A stretch of 36,312 bases of DNA from NCBI GenBank assembly GCA_041576975.1, contig JBFGJY010000024.1, positions 1 through 36,312 on the forward strand, written 5' to 3'. Under the pieces are notes generated by a model. It had not been told where the DNA came from. It did not search any database and saw only the letters and a program-made list of their open reading frames with translations. This document shows positions 8,094-17,248 of the stretch, piece by piece; the first letter of the stretch is position 1, and each line of letters begins with the position of its first letter. The position numbers were made by a program, and so were the translations under genes. The stretch comes from JBFGJY01 sp041576975. Its GTDB lineage: Bacteria; Pseudomonadota; Gammaproteobacteria; UBA4575.

Positions 8094-11000
8094 ATGAAAG
8101 ACTTACTTAGTTTATTAAAGAATCAAGGCCAAATTGAAGACTTTGATGCAATTCGTATCGGTTTGGCTTCTCCAGACATGATTCGATCTTGGTCTTATGG
8201 TGAAGTCAAAAAGCCTGAAACCATTAACTATCGTACTTTCAAACCAGAGCGTGATGGATTGTTCTGCGCAAAAATATTTGGGCCAAACAAAGACTACGAA
8301 TGTCTGTGCGGTAAATATAAACGCCTTAAACATCGCGGAGTGGTCTGTGAAAAATGTGGTGTTGAAGTTACTTTAACAAAAGTACGCCGCGAACGTATGG
8401 GACACATCGAACTTGCAAGTCCAGTTGCACATATTTGGTTTTTGAAATCGTTACCATCACGAATTGGCTTATTGCTAGATATGACACTACGTGATGTAGA
8501 ACGTATTCTTTATTTTGAAGCCTTCGTAGTGATTGACCCTGGAATGACCGGTCTTGAGCATAAGCAGTTGCTCTCTGACGAAACCTTTTTAGAAGCTATA
8601 GAAGAATATGGAGATGAATTTGATGCGCGGATGGGTGCAGAGGCAATTTACGAATTACTTATGCAAGTTAATTTAGAAGAAGAAGCTGCATTGTTAAGAG
8701 AAGAAATTAGCGCGACCCGTTCTGAAGCAAAACTGAAGCGTTTTTCAAAGCGTTTGAAACTTGCAGAATATTTTATGGAATCTGGCAACAAGCCAGAATG
8801 GATGGTACTGACAGTTTTACCTGTATTACCACCGGATCTTCGTCCACTAGTGCCTTTAGACGGCGGGCGTTTTGCGACATCTGATTTAAATGATTTATAT
8901 CGTCGTGTAATTAATCGTAACAATCGTTTAAAACGATTGTTGGAATTAAACGCGCCCGACATTATTGTGCGTAATGAAAAACGAATGTTGCAAGAAGCAG
9001 TTGATGCCTTGTTAGACAACGGGCGTCGTGGTCGAGCGATTACTGGCACCAATAAACGTGCGTTAAAATCACTTGCCGACATGATTAAAGGTAAGCAAGG
9101 TCGTTTCCGCCAAAACCTGCTGGGTAAACGCGTTGATTATTCGGGGCGTTCAGTAATTGTTGTTGGTCCAACACTGAAATTGCATCAATGCGGGCTGCCA
9201 AAAAAGATGGCACTGGAATTATTTAAACCTTTTATATTCAGCAAGCTGCACATGCGCGGAATTGCGCCAACTATCAAGGCTTGCAAAAAAGTTGTTGAAA
9301 AAGAGGGCCCTGAAGTTTGGGATATCCTTGAAGAGGTGATACGTGAACATCCAGTATTACTAAATCGTGCACCAACACTGCATCGTTTAGGTATACAAGC
9401 TTTTGAACCTACATTAATCGAAGGCAAAGCCATTCAATTACATCCTTTAGTGTGTGCAGCATTTAATGCCGATTTTGACGGTGATCAAATGGCGGTGCAT
9501 GTGCCGTTATCAATCGAAGCACAGCTTGAAAGCCGCGCGTTAATGATGTCTACAAACAATGTATTGTCACCTGCAAATGGTGAACCCATCATCGTTCCAT
9601 CCCAAGATATTGTTTTAGGTTTGTACTATCTCACGCGTGAAAAAGTGAATGCACAAGGAGAAGGTATGTGTTTTGCAGATGTCGCAGAAGCACAACGGGC
9701 ATATGAAAATGGTGTTGTTGCATTGCACGCCAAAGTAAAAATTAGAGTGAATGATGTTGATGTAAGTGAAGAGGGAGAAGTAACAGGAGTATATCGGATC
9801 ATAGATACTACTGTTGGGCGTGGAATACTCTCTAAGATTTTGCCTACCGGCTTGCCTTTTGAATTAGTAAATCGAGATATGAATAAGCGTGCGATTTCAA
9901 ATCTGATAGATGCTTCCTATCGGCGTGTTGGATTAAAAGACACAGTCATTTTTGCTGATAACTTAATGTATACAGGTTTTCATTACGCTACTCGTTCGGG
10001 TGTGTCTTTTTGTGCAGACGACATGGTTATTCCTAAAGAAAAGCATTCTATTTTGAGCGATGCAGAAAAAGAAGTGAAAGAAATTGCATCGCAATATGCA
10101 TCCGGATTGGTTACAAAAGGTGAACGCTATAATAAAGTCATCGATATTTGGTCGCATACTAATGATCAAGTAGCCAAAGCCATGATGGATCGATTAGGCC
10201 ATGAGGAAGTCATCGATGCTAAAGGCAACAAAGTAATTCAAGAGTCGTTTAATTCTATCTACATGATGGCAGACTCGGGTGCACGTGGATCTGCTGCTCA
10301 AATTCGACAGCTTGCCGGTATGCGAGGATTGATGGCAAAACCGGATGGTTCAATTATTGAAACCCCGATTACTGCAAATTTTCGTGAAGGTTTAAATGTG
10401 TTGCAGTACTTCATTTCAACACATGGTGCACGAAAAGGTTTAGCGGATACCGCATTAAAAACGGCAAATTCTGGTTATCTAACACGTCGATTAGTAGATG
10501 TTGCACAAGATTTGGTAGTCACAGAAGTGGATTGTGGTGCCACCGATGGCATGCTCTTAAAGCCGATCATTGAGGGTGGTGATGTCGTGCAAACATTACA
10601 AAGTCGTGTACTGGGCAGAGTCACTGCAGAAGATGTTTTTGATGTAAAAGGCAAGACGGTTGTAATTCCAGCGAGTACGCTACTAGATGAAGGATGGGTA
10701 GACAGGCTTGAGGAATTGGGCGTCGATGAAATAAAAGTCCGAGCTCCAATAACATGTAATACCCGTTATGGCGTGTGTTCAACATGTTATGGTCGAGATC
10801 TTGCGCGCGGACATCTCGTGAATGATGGAGAAGCAGTTGGTGTAATAGCTGCACAATCTATCGGTGAACCTGGCACGCAACTTACAATGCGTACATTTCA
10901 TATCGGTGGGGCGGCAAGCCGTGCAGCTTCTGCTAGTGATATCACAGTTAAGTCAGCAGGTGTTATACGCATGCATAACTTAAAACTTGTGCAGCATAAA

Positions 11001-12326
11001 AATGGTCACAATGTTGCTGTATCACGTTCTGGAGAATTAGGTGTCATTGATCAGCAAGGGCGTGAAAAAGAACGTTATAAGATCCCTTATGGCGCATCGA
11101 TTTCAGTAAACGATGACGACGCAGTTCATCCAGGGCAATTAGTAGCAACCTGGGATCCACACACACATCCAATCATTACTGAAGTTGCAGGACAAATTCA
11201 GTTAGTTGATTTTGCAGATGGAGTTACTGTCGAATCATTTACAGATGAAATAACTGGATTGAGTTCCACCATAGTGTCGGATCCAAAGAGTCGTCCAGCT
11301 GCTGGTAAAGATTTGCGCCCCTCTGTGAATCTATTAGATAAAAAAGGGGAGCCGCTAAAATTTGCAGGAACTGAAATTTCTGCGCATTACATTCTTCCAC
11401 CAGGTGCAATTATAAGTTTGTCGGATGGCAATGCGGTAGATGTCGGTGATGTGATCGCAAGGATTCCACAGGAATCATCAAAAACTCGGGATATTACAGG
11501 TGGTTTACCTCGTGTGGCAGATTTATTTGAAGCACGTAAGCCAAAAGAACCTGCGGTACTAGCAGAGCAGACGGGTACAGTCAGCTTTGGTAAAGACACT
11601 AAAGGTAAGGAACGCCTGGTTATTACCAATGAAGATGGTGAATCTACTGAAGAACTCATTCCCAAGTGGCGGCAAATTAATGTATTTGAAGGAGAGCATG
11701 TTGAAAAAGGTGAAGTAGTTGTAGATGGCGAGCTAAATCCGCACGATATATTACGTTTACTTGGCATAACTGCCTTGGCTGAATACTTAATAAAAGAAAT
11801 TCAGGATGTCTATCGTCTTCAGGGTGTCGGTATCGATGATAAGCACATTGAGGTCATCACAAGGCAAATGTTACGTAAAGCAGAAATTTTAGAACCTGGC
11901 GATACGAGCTATTTACGTGGTGAACAAGTAGAAAAATCAAGACTATTAGAAGTTAATGAAAAAATGGAAGCAGATGGAAAAGAGCCGGCAACCTATGCCC
12001 CTGTTCTATTAGGGATTACAAAGGCTTCTTTGGTAACAGAGTCATTTATCTCGGCAGCGTCATTCCAAGAAACCACGCGAGTACTGACTGAAGCAGCGGT
12101 CAAAGGGTCAAAAGATTCACTGCACGGTTTAAAAGAGAATGTTATTGTGGGCCGCTTGATTCCTGCAGGTACTGGCCTTGCTTATCATGAAGACCGCCGT
12201 ATCAGTGCATTGCCTGAGCCAGTATCCAGTGAGCAAAAACAAGAAACTGAATCTACTGCCATGATGGAGGAAGCGCTGGCTGAGGAGCTTGCAAATACAC
12301 AGGCTAGTAGCGAGACAAACGGGTAG
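8094..12326 (+). CDS. rpoC: RNA polymerase subunit beta'
   Basis: Beta' carries the catalytic magnesium site of RNA polymerase. The 1410-residue protein has the N-terminal zinc-binding cysteines C70, C72, C85 and C88, and the active-site motif NADFDGD with aspartates at 460, 462 and 464, the same numbers as in E. coli. The second zinc site includes CNTRYGVCSTCYG near residue 890. The trigger-loop region follows (GEPGTQLTMRTFHIGG). The C-terminal tail after residue 1380 is acidic and variable. It starts 83 bases after rpoB with GGGAG as ribosome site. The rpsL promoter begins within 100 bases of its stop. Confidence 0.98.
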   Translation: MKDLLSLLKNQGQIEDFDAIRIGLASPDMIRSWSYGEVKKPETINYRTFKPERDGLFCAKIFGPNKDYECLCGKYKRLKHRGVVCEKCGVEVTLTKVRRERMGHIELASPVAHIWFLKSLPSRIGLLLDMTLRDVERILYFEAFVVIDPGMTGLEHKQLLSDETFLEAIEEYGDEFDARMGAEAIYELLMQVNLEEEAALLREEISATRSEAKLKRFSKRLKLAEYFMESGNKPEWMVLTVLPVLPPDLRPLVPLDGGRFATSDLNDLYRRVINRNNRLKRLLELNAPDIIVRNEKRMLQEAVDALLDNGRRGRAITGTNKRALKSLADMIKGKQGRFRQNLLGKRVDYSGRSVIVVGPTLKLHQCGLPKKMALELFKPFIFSKLHMRGIAPTIKACKKVVEKEGPEVWDILEEVIREHPVLLNRAPTLHRLGIQAFEPTLIEGKAIQLHPLVCAAFNADFDGDQMAVHVPLSIEAQLESRALMMSTNNVLSPANGEPIIVPSQDIVLGLYYLTREKVNAQGEGMCFADVAEAQRAYENGVVALHAKVKIRVNDVDVSEEGEVTGVYRIIDTTVGRGILSKILPTGLPFELVNRDMNKRAISNLIDASYRRVGLKDTVIFADNLMYTGFHYATRSGVSFCADDMVIPKEKHSILSDAEKEVKEIASQYASGLVTKGERYNKVIDIWSHTNDQVAKAMMDRLGHEEVIDAKGNKVIQESFNSIYMMADSGARGSAAQIRQLAGMRGLMAKPDGSIIETPITANFREGLNVLQYFISTHGARKGLADTALKTANSGYLTRRLVDVAQDLVVTEVDCGATDGMLLKPIIEGGDVVQTLQSRVLGRVTAEDVFDVKGKTVVIPASTLLDEGWVDRLEELGVDEIKVRAPITCNTRYGVCSTCYGRDLARGHLVNDGEAVGVIAAQSIGEPGTQLTMRTFHIGGAASRAASASDITVKSAGVIRMHNLKLVQHKNGHNVAVSRSGELGVIDQQGREKERYKIPYGASISVNDDDAVHPGQLVATWDPHTHPIITEVAGQIQLVDFADGVTVESFTDEITGLSSTIVSDPKSRPAAGKDLRPSVNLLDKKGEPLKFAGTEISAHYILPPGAIISLSDGNAVDVGDVIARIPQESSKTRDITGGLPRVADLFEARKPKEPAVLAEQTGTVSFGKDTKGKERLVITNEDGESTEELIPKWRQINVFEGEHVEKGEVVVDGELNPHDILRLLGITALAEYLIKEIQDVYRLQGVGIDDKHIEVITRQMLRKAEILEPGDTSYLRGEQVEKSRLLEVNEKMEADGKEPATYAPVLLGITKASLVTESFISAASFQETTRVLTEAAVKGSKDSLHGLKENVIVGRLIPAGTGLAYHEDRRISALPEPVSSEQKQETESTAMMEEALAEELANTQASSETNG

Positions 12327-12395
12327 ATCCCACACAGGTCAAAAAATTTTAGACAGCAACTTTTCGGCATACTTAATCTGGATAGCAGTGTTTGC

Positions 12396-12424
12396 TTGAC
12401 AGTGTAGCTGGGGATTTCTACAAT
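12396..12424 (+). promoter_or_regulatory. Strong promoter of the str-type operon (rpsL)
   Basis: A perfect -35 (TTGACA, 12396-12401), a 17-base spacer and TACAAT (12419-12424; 5 of 6) make this the best promoter match in the window. Predicted start is about 12431, giving a ~55-base leader before rpsL that begins with the hairpin at 12437. Confidence 0.85.
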
Positions 12425-12436
12425 TCCGCGGCTTAC

Positions 12437-12471
12437 ACAGGCCGATGCTTCATCGGCCTGTTGTTTATTTT
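12437..12471 (+). terminator. GC-rich hairpin plus T-rich run in the rpsL leader
   Basis: Bases 12437-12447 pair with 12451-12461 over 11 bp around the loop CTT (core AGGCCGATG/CATCGGCCT). A T-rich run, TTGTTTATTTT, follows. By shape it is an intrinsic terminator and would end rpoBC transcripts. It lies only about 6 bases downstream of the predicted rpsL start, however, so for the new transcript it may act as an attenuator or as a protective 5' stem-loop. Confidence 0.7.
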
Positions 12472-12485
12472 GGGTATAGAAAATT

Positions 12486-12860
12486 ATGACAACGATTAAT
12501 CAATTGGTAAGAAAACCACGCAAGCGCAAAGTGGAAAAAAGCAATGTTCCAGCTCTAGCTAGTTGCCCGCAAAAACGTGGGGTATGTACTCGCGTCTATA
12601 CTACTACGCCGAAGAAGCCAAATTCTGCATTACGTAAAGTAGCGCGTGTGCGTTTAACCAATGGTTTCGAGGTAACAACCTATATCGGTGGAGAAGGCCA
12701 TAACTTGCAAGAGCATTCAGTCGTACTAATTCGTGGGGGACGTGTGAAGGATTTGCCCGGTGTCCGTTATCACACCGTGCGTGGTAGTTTGGATACTCAG
12801 GGTGTGCAAGATCGTATGCAAGGTCGTTCAAAATATGGCACAAAGAAACCCAAGTCTTAA
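12486..12860 (+). CDS. rpsL: 30S ribosomal protein S12
   Basis: S12 lies at the decoding centre and controls accuracy. The 124-residue product has the two classic segments TTPKKPNSALRKV and RGGRVKDLPGVRYHTVRG. The lysines whose change gives streptomycin resistance (42 and 87 in E. coli mature numbering) are both present, so the protein looks streptomycin-sensitive. It is first in the str-type operon behind the 12396 promoter. The gap to rpsG is only 33 bases; the longer E. coli gap holds the S7 repressor site. Confidence 0.98.
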   Translation: MTTINQLVRKPRKRKVEKSNVPALASCPQKRGVCTRVYTTTPKKPNSALRKVARVRLTNGFEVTTYIGGEGHNLQEHSVVLIRGGRVKDLPGVRYHTVRGSLDTQGVQDRMQGRSKYGTKKPKS

Positions 12861-12893
12861 TTAGTCAATCTTTATTTAATAAGCAGATCCAAG

Positions 12894-13364
12894 ATGTCGC
12901 GCAGAAGAGAAATACCCAAGCGAAAAATTTTATCTGATCCTAAATATAGTGATCAGTTGGTTGCGAAGTTTGTGAATATTTTGATGAAGCATGGAAAAAA
13001 ATCTGTTGCAGAAAAAATTCTGTATCAAGCCTTTGATAATGTTCACAAGAAAAATGGCCAAGAAGGGATCGAAGTGTTTAAAAAAGCACTTGAAAATGTA
13101 CGCCCGTTTGTTGAAGTAAAGTCTCGAAGAGTAGGTGGTGCAACTTATCAAGTTCCAGTTGAGGTGCGCGCGGTACGTCAAACCACTTTGGCTATGCGGT
13201 GGATTGTTGACGCAGCGAAAAAACGCAGTGAAAAGTCAATGATTAATAAGCTCGCAGGTGAGCTAATCGATGCGTCTGAACAAAAAGGTGCGGCGATGAA
13301 AAAGCGGGAAGAAACCTTGCGCATGGCCGAAGCAAACAAAGCCTTTTCTCACTACCGTTGGTAG
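12894..13364 (+). CDS. rpsG: 30S ribosomal protein S7
   Basis: S7 nucleates assembly of the 30S head and contacts E-site tRNA. The 156-residue protein begins MSRRREIPKRKILSDPKY and contains the beta-hairpin segment GGATYQVPVEVRAVRQTTLAMRW as well as the C-terminal AFSHYRW, both strongly conserved. Length agrees with the 156-residue S7 forms. It sits between rpsL and fusA as expected. The upstream spacer AAGCAGATCCAAG offers only a weak ribosome site, so coupling to rpsL translation is plausible. Confidence 0.98.
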   Translation: MSRRREIPKRKILSDPKYSDQLVAKFVNILMKHGKKSVAEKILYQAFDNVHKKNGQEGIEVFKKALENVRPFVEVKSRRVGGATYQVPVEVRAVRQTTLAMRWIVDAAKKRSEKSMINKLAGELIDASEQKGAAMKKREETLRMAEANKAFSHYRW

Positions 13365-13385
13365 TGCATGTTTTAGAATTATACT

Positions 13386-15485
13386 GTGGCACGTAAAACC
13401 CCTATTTCACGCTATCGTAATATCGGCATCATGGCACATATCGATGCCGGAAAAACGACAACCACCGAACGCGTTCTTTTTTATACAGGAATTTCGCACA
13501 AAATTGGTGAAGTGCATGATGGTGCCGCAGTCATGGATTGGATGGAGCAGGAGCAAGAGCGCGGAATTACCATTACTTCAGCCGCTACCACATGCTTTTG
13601 GCGTGGTATGGATAATCAATACGATCAACATCGAATCAACATTATCGATACGCCGGGGCACGTTGATTTTACTATAGAAGTGGAGCGTTCACTGCGTGTG
13701 CTAGATGGCGCCTGTGCAGTATTTTGTGCAGTGGGCGGAGTTGAACCCCAATCTGAAACAGTATGGCGACAAGCAAATAAGTATCATGTACCGCGCATGG
13801 CTTTCGTGAATAAAATGGATCGTGCGGGTGCAAATTTTCTACGTGTTGTTGAGCAAATTCGAGAACGATTAGGTTCGCACGCAGTACCGATTCAATTAGC
13901 AATTGGTGCAGAAGAAAAATTTAAAGGTGTGGTTGACCTAATCAAGATGAAGGCGATTTACTGGAATGAAGCAGATTTAGGCACCACGTTTGAAGAACAA
14001 GAAATTCCTAATGATATGCAAGCCGAATGCCAAAAATGGCGTGAGAAAATGATAGAGGCTGCCGCCGAGTCATCAGAAGAAATTATGGAAAAGTACGTAG
14101 ATGAGGGAACACTATCAGAAGATGATATTCGCAAGGGATTGCGCCTTCGGACCTTAGCGAACGAGATTGTCCCTACACTATGTGGATCTGCTTTTAAAAA
14201 TAAAGGCGTGCAGGCGATGTTAGATGCCGTAATTGAATTCATGCCATCACCAACAGACGTACCAGCGATTCAAGGCATTCTAGATGATAAAGATCATACG
14301 CTGAGTGAGCGCAAATCGTCGGATGATGAGCCGTTTGCAGCATTGGCATTTAAAATCGCGACTGATCCTTATGTTGGCACCTTAACGTTTTTCCGTGTGT
14401 ATTCAGGTGTGTTGAACTCGGGTGATACGGTATATAACCCTATAAAAGATAAAAAAGAGCGTGTTGGTCGAATTTTGCAAATGCACTCTAATACTCGAGA
14501 AGAAATTAAAGAAGTGCGCGCTGGAGATATTGCTGCTGCGGTCGGTTTAAAAGATGTTACTACGGGTGAAACGCTATGCGATTTGAAAAATATCATCACG
14601 CTCGAGCGCATGGAATTTCCTGAGCCGGTGATTTCTGTAGCCGTAGAGCCAAAAACCAAATCTGATCAAGAAAAAATGGGTGTCGCTTTACAAAAATTAG
14701 CACAAGAAGATCCTTCATTTCGTGTGAAAACCGATGAAGAATCAGGACAAACGATCATCTCGGGTATGGGTGAGTTACACTTAGATATAATTGTCGATCG
14801 CATGAAACGTGAATTTAGTGTTGAAGCAAATGTGGGTGCGCCACAAGTGTCTTATCGTGAAACTATTCGCAGTAAAGTAGAACATGAAAGCAAATATGTG
14901 CGCCAATCCGGTGGACGCGGGCAATACGGGCATGTGTACTTAAAGATAGAACCCCAAACACCAGGCGATGGTTTTGAGTTTGTTAATGAAATTGTTGGTG
15001 GTGTTGTACCTCGTGAATATATCCCTGCAGTTGAAAAAGGTGTAAAGGAAGCCATGGATAATGGCGTGATTGCTGGTTACCCTGTCGTAGATGTAAAAGT
15101 CACTTTGTATGATGGTTCTTATCACGACGTAGATTCTTCAGAAATGGCGTTTAAGATAGCCGGTTCTATGGGATTTCGCGATGGAGTAAAACTGGCTAAT
15201 CCAATCCTGCTTGAACCTATTATGAAAGTTGAAGTTGTGACACCAGAAGAATATATGGGTGATGTCGTTGGCGATTTAAATCGGCGCCGAGGAATGGTGG
15301 GTGGTATGGAAGATAGTCCCGCAGGCAAGATTATACGTTCTGAAGTTCCATTATCAGAAATGTTTGGTTATGCAACCGATTTGCGATCGGCTACACAGGG
15401 ACGCGCAACCTATACAATGGAATTCGATAAATATAAAGAAGTGCCAAGTAATCTTGCAGATGGAATTATTAAAAAGAACGCGTAA
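13386..15485 (+). CDS. fusA: Elongation factor G
   Basis: EF-G is the GTPase that drives translocation and, with the recycling factor, ribosome splitting. The 699-residue product has the GTP motifs AHIDAGKT (17-24), DTPGH (88-92) and NKMD (142-145), the switch I segment QERGITITSAA, and the domain IV region with SGGRGQYGHVYLKIEPQ. Length fits the family. The start is GTG with no clear Shine-Dalgarno. This EF-G is AT-rich like most of the window, in contrast with the adjoining tuf; sample line 15061-15120 is about 42% GC. Confidence 0.98.
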   Translation: MARKTPISRYRNIGIMAHIDAGKTTTTERVLFYTGISHKIGEVHDGAAVMDWMEQEQERGITITSAATTCFWRGMDNQYDQHRINIIDTPGHVDFTIEVERSLRVLDGACAVFCAVGGVEPQSETVWRQANKYHVPRMAFVNKMDRAGANFLRVVEQIRERLGSHAVPIQLAIGAEEKFKGVVDLIKMKAIYWNEADLGTTFEEQEIPNDMQAECQKWREKMIEAAAESSEEIMEKYVDEGTLSEDDIRKGLRLRTLANEIVPTLCGSAFKNKGVQAMLDAVIEFMPSPTDVPAIQGILDDKDHTLSERKSSDDEPFAALAFKIATDPYVGTLTFFRVYSGVLNSGDTVYNPIKDKKERVGRILQMHSNTREEIKEVRAGDIAAAVGLKDVTTGETLCDLKNIITLERMEFPEPVISVAVEPKTKSDQEKMGVALQKLAQEDPSFRVKTDEESGQTIISGMGELHLDIIVDRMKREFSVEANVGAPQVSYRETIRSKVEHESKYVRQSGGRGQYGHVYLKIEPQTPGDGFEFVNEIVGGVVPREYIPAVEKGVKEAMDNGVIAGYPVVDVKVTLYDGSYHDVDSSEMAFKIAGSMGFRDGVKLANPILLEPIMKVEVVTPEEYMGDVVGDLNRRRGMVGGMEDSPAGKIIRSEVPLSEMFGYATDLRSATQGRATYTMEFDKYKEVPSNLADGIIKKNA

Positions 15486-15529
15486 ATCACAACATTGTTA
15501 TCAAGATATTTTTTGTGAGGTAGAAGAAA

Positions 15530-16720
15530 ATGTCCAAAGAGAAATTTGAGCGTACCAAGCCGCATGTTAATGTCGGCACGATTGGTCATGTCGATCATGG
15601 CAAGACCACCTTAACGGCGGCGTTGACCAAGGTGATGGGGGAGACCCATGGTGGGGAATTCAAGGCCTATGATCAGATTGACAATGCGCCGGAAGAGCGC
15701 GAGCGCGGGATTACCATTGCCACGGCGCATGTAGAATACGAGAGTCCCCAGCGCCACTACGCCCATGTAGACTGTCCTGGGCATGCCGACTACGTCAAAA
15801 ACATGATCACCGGTGCGGCCCAAATGGACGGTGCCATTCTGGTGGTGAGTGCGGCCGATGGTCCCATGCCGCAGACCCGCGAACATATTCTGCTGGCCCG
15901 CCAGGTGGGGGTGCCCTACATTCTGGTCTACATGAACAAAGCCGACCAAGTCGACGACCCCGAATTGCTGGAACTGGTGGAGATGGAAGTACGCGACTTG
16001 CTGTCGACCTACGAATTTCCCGGTGACGACACCCCGATTGTCACAGGTTCTGCCCTCAAGGCCCTGGAAGGCGATACCTCCGAGATTGGGGTTCCCTCGA
16101 TCGTCAAACTGGTGGAAGAAATGGATGCCTTTATCCCCGAACCCGAACGCGCCATTGATGGCGACTACCTGATGCCCGTGGAAGACGTATTCTCCATTTC
16201 CGGGCGCGGTACAGTGGTGACCGGCAGAATCGAGCGCGGCATCGTCAAAGTGGGGGATGAAATCGAAATCGTTGGGATTCACGACACTACCAGCACGACC
16301 TGTACGGGGGTGGAAATGTTTCGCAAACTGCTCGATCAAGGGCAAGCGGGCGACAATGTTGGCGTGCTGTTGCGCGGCACCAAGCGCGACGAAGTCGAAC
16401 GCGGGCAGGTATTGTGCAAGCCGGGTTCCATTACGCCGCACACTAAATTCGAGGCCGAGGTCTACATCCTGAGCAAAGAAGAAGGTGGGCGCCACACCCC
16501 GTTTTTCAACGGGTATCGTCCGCAATTCTACTTTCGCACCACCGACGTGACCGGCGCAGTAGATCTTCCTGAAGGCACTGAGATGGTGATGCCGGGGGAT
16601 AACGTACAAATGACGGTCTCCCTGATTGCACCGATTGCGATGGAAGACGGGCTGCGTTTTGCGATTCGCGAAGGTGGGCGAACCGTGGGCGCGGGGGTTG
16701 TCTCGAAGATTATTGAATAG
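15530..16720 (+). CDS. tuf: Elongation factor Tu (complete, compositionally atypical copy)
   Basis: The 396-residue EF-Tu has GHVDHGKT (19-26), DCPGH, NKAD, and the domain 2-3 segments RGTVVTGRIERG and EEGGRHTPFFNGYRPQFYFRTTDVTG. It is a full-length, apparently functional gene in the normal tufA position between fusA and rpsJ, with GAGGTAG as ribosome site. Its base and codon use differ sharply from its neighbours: sample lines 15781-15840 and 16381-16440 count about 55% and 62% GC, against 35-42% in sample lines of fusA and rplC. Codons such as CTG, GTG, CCC and GCC dominate. Equally highly expressed neighbours lack this bias, so import of the gene followed by copying between the two loci is a better explanation than expression level. 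Its last 137 bases before the end codons are identical to window bases 1-137. Confidence 0.98.
   Translation: MSKEKFERTKPHVNVGTIGHVDHGKTTLTAALTKVMGETHGGEFKAYDQIDNAPEERERGITIATAHVEYESPQRHYAHVDCPGHADYVKNMITGAAQMDGAILVVSAADGPMPQTREHILLARQVGVPYILVYMNKADQVDDPELLELVEMEVRDLLSTYEFPGDDTPIVTGSALKALEGDTSEIGVPSIVKLVEEMDAFIPEPERAIDGDYLMPVEDVFSISGRGTVVTGRIERGIVKVGDEIEIVGIHDTTSTTCTGVEMFRKLLDQGQAGDNVGVLLRGTKRDEVERGQVLCKPGSITPHTKFEAEVYILSKEEGGRHTPFFNGYRPQFYFRTTDVTGAVDLPEGTEMVMPGDNVQMTVSLIAPIAMEDGLRFAIREGGRTVGAGVVSKIIE
16577..16713 (+). repeat. 137-bp identical repeat with window bases 1-137 (tuf 3' ends)
   Basis: The two tuf copies are the same base for base over all the shared sequence up to the penultimate codon, then diverge at once. 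The abrupt end marks the visible border of a conversion tract or of a recent duplication. The other copy extends beyond the window. Confidence 0.97.
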
Positions 16721-16748
16721 GTAGTGGATTAACCAAAGAGTAACGACC

Positions 16749-17063
16749 ATGGCAGCTGGACAAACTATACGAATTCGTTTAAAGGCCTTTGATCATCGTT
16801 TGATTGATCGTTCGGCAAGTGAGATTGTGGAAACGGCTAAACGAACCGGCGCTCGAGTAAAAGGACCTATTCCACTGCCGACGAAAAAAGAGCGTTTTAC
16901 GGTGTTAATCTCGCCCCACGTGGATAAAAATGCGCGTGATCAATATGAGATTCGTACGCATAAGCGTATTATGGATATCGTTGAACCGACAGATAAGACG
17001 GTGGACGCATTGATGAAGCTAGATCTGGCGGCAGGTGTAGATGTTCAAATTAAATTGAATTAG
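16749..17063 (+). CDS. rpsJ: 30S ribosomal protein S10
   Basis: S10 belongs to the 30S head and, as NusE, also joins NusB and NusG in transcription antitermination. The 104-residue protein contains IRIRLKAFDHRLID, KRTGARVKGPIPLPTKKERF and RDQYEIRTHKR, all family signatures. It lies 28 bases after tuf with no promoter seen between, and is followed by a 237-base gap before rplC. Here it appears to be the last gene of the str-type transcript rather than the first gene of the S10 operon. Confidence 0.98.
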   Translation: MAAGQTIRIRLKAFDHRLIDRSASEIVETAKRTGARVKGPIPLPTKKERFTVLISPHVDKNARDQYEIRTHKRIMDIVEPTDKTVDALMKLDLAAGVDVQIKLN

Positions 17064-17173
17064 CCGCTTGATTTCACTCTCGAAGATACAAAGTATCGCT
17101 ATTTATAGCTGTTGGTGGATTAAGACTGGGCTTAAATTTTGCATATTTGTTGATAATTGAATGAAGAAAATGG

Positions 17174-17202
17174 TTTTCTAAGCCACTGAATTTTGAGATA
17201 AT
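17174..17202 (+). promoter_or_regulatory. Candidate promoter for rplC and the S10-type operon
   Basis: GATAAT (17197-17202; 5 of 6 to the -10 consensus) has a weak -35, TTTTCT (17174-17179), 17 bases upstream. Predicted start is about 17209, a few bases before the strong hairpin at 17215. Support comes mainly from the position in an unusually long gap. Confidence 0.4.
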
Positions 17203-17214
17203 GCACGGCTTTCT

Positions 17215-17248
17215 GCGGCCCGGCATGAGGGGACTCATGTCGGGCCGC
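17215..17248 (+). promoter_or_regulatory. Very stable hairpin in the rplC leader
   Basis: Fifteen bases (17215-17229) pair with 17234-17248, with one G-U pair, enclosing the loop GGGA, which fits the GNRA tetraloop rule. The stem is mostly G-C. No T run follows, so it is not an intrinsic terminator. It is a candidate for mRNA stabilisation or autoregulation (in E. coli L4 regulates this operon from a leader that lies before rpsJ). The function here is inferred. Confidence 0.75.

Noticed and set aside
15611..16750. Long 379-codon open frame on the minus strand across tuf
   Set aside because: It is antisense to a full, unmistakable EF-Tu gene and arises from the GC-rich codon bias there; its translation shows no recognisable domain.
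17215..17248. rplC leader hairpin as an intrinsic terminator
   Set aside because: The following bases (GGTTATCAGG) have no T run, so a structural or regulatory role fits better.
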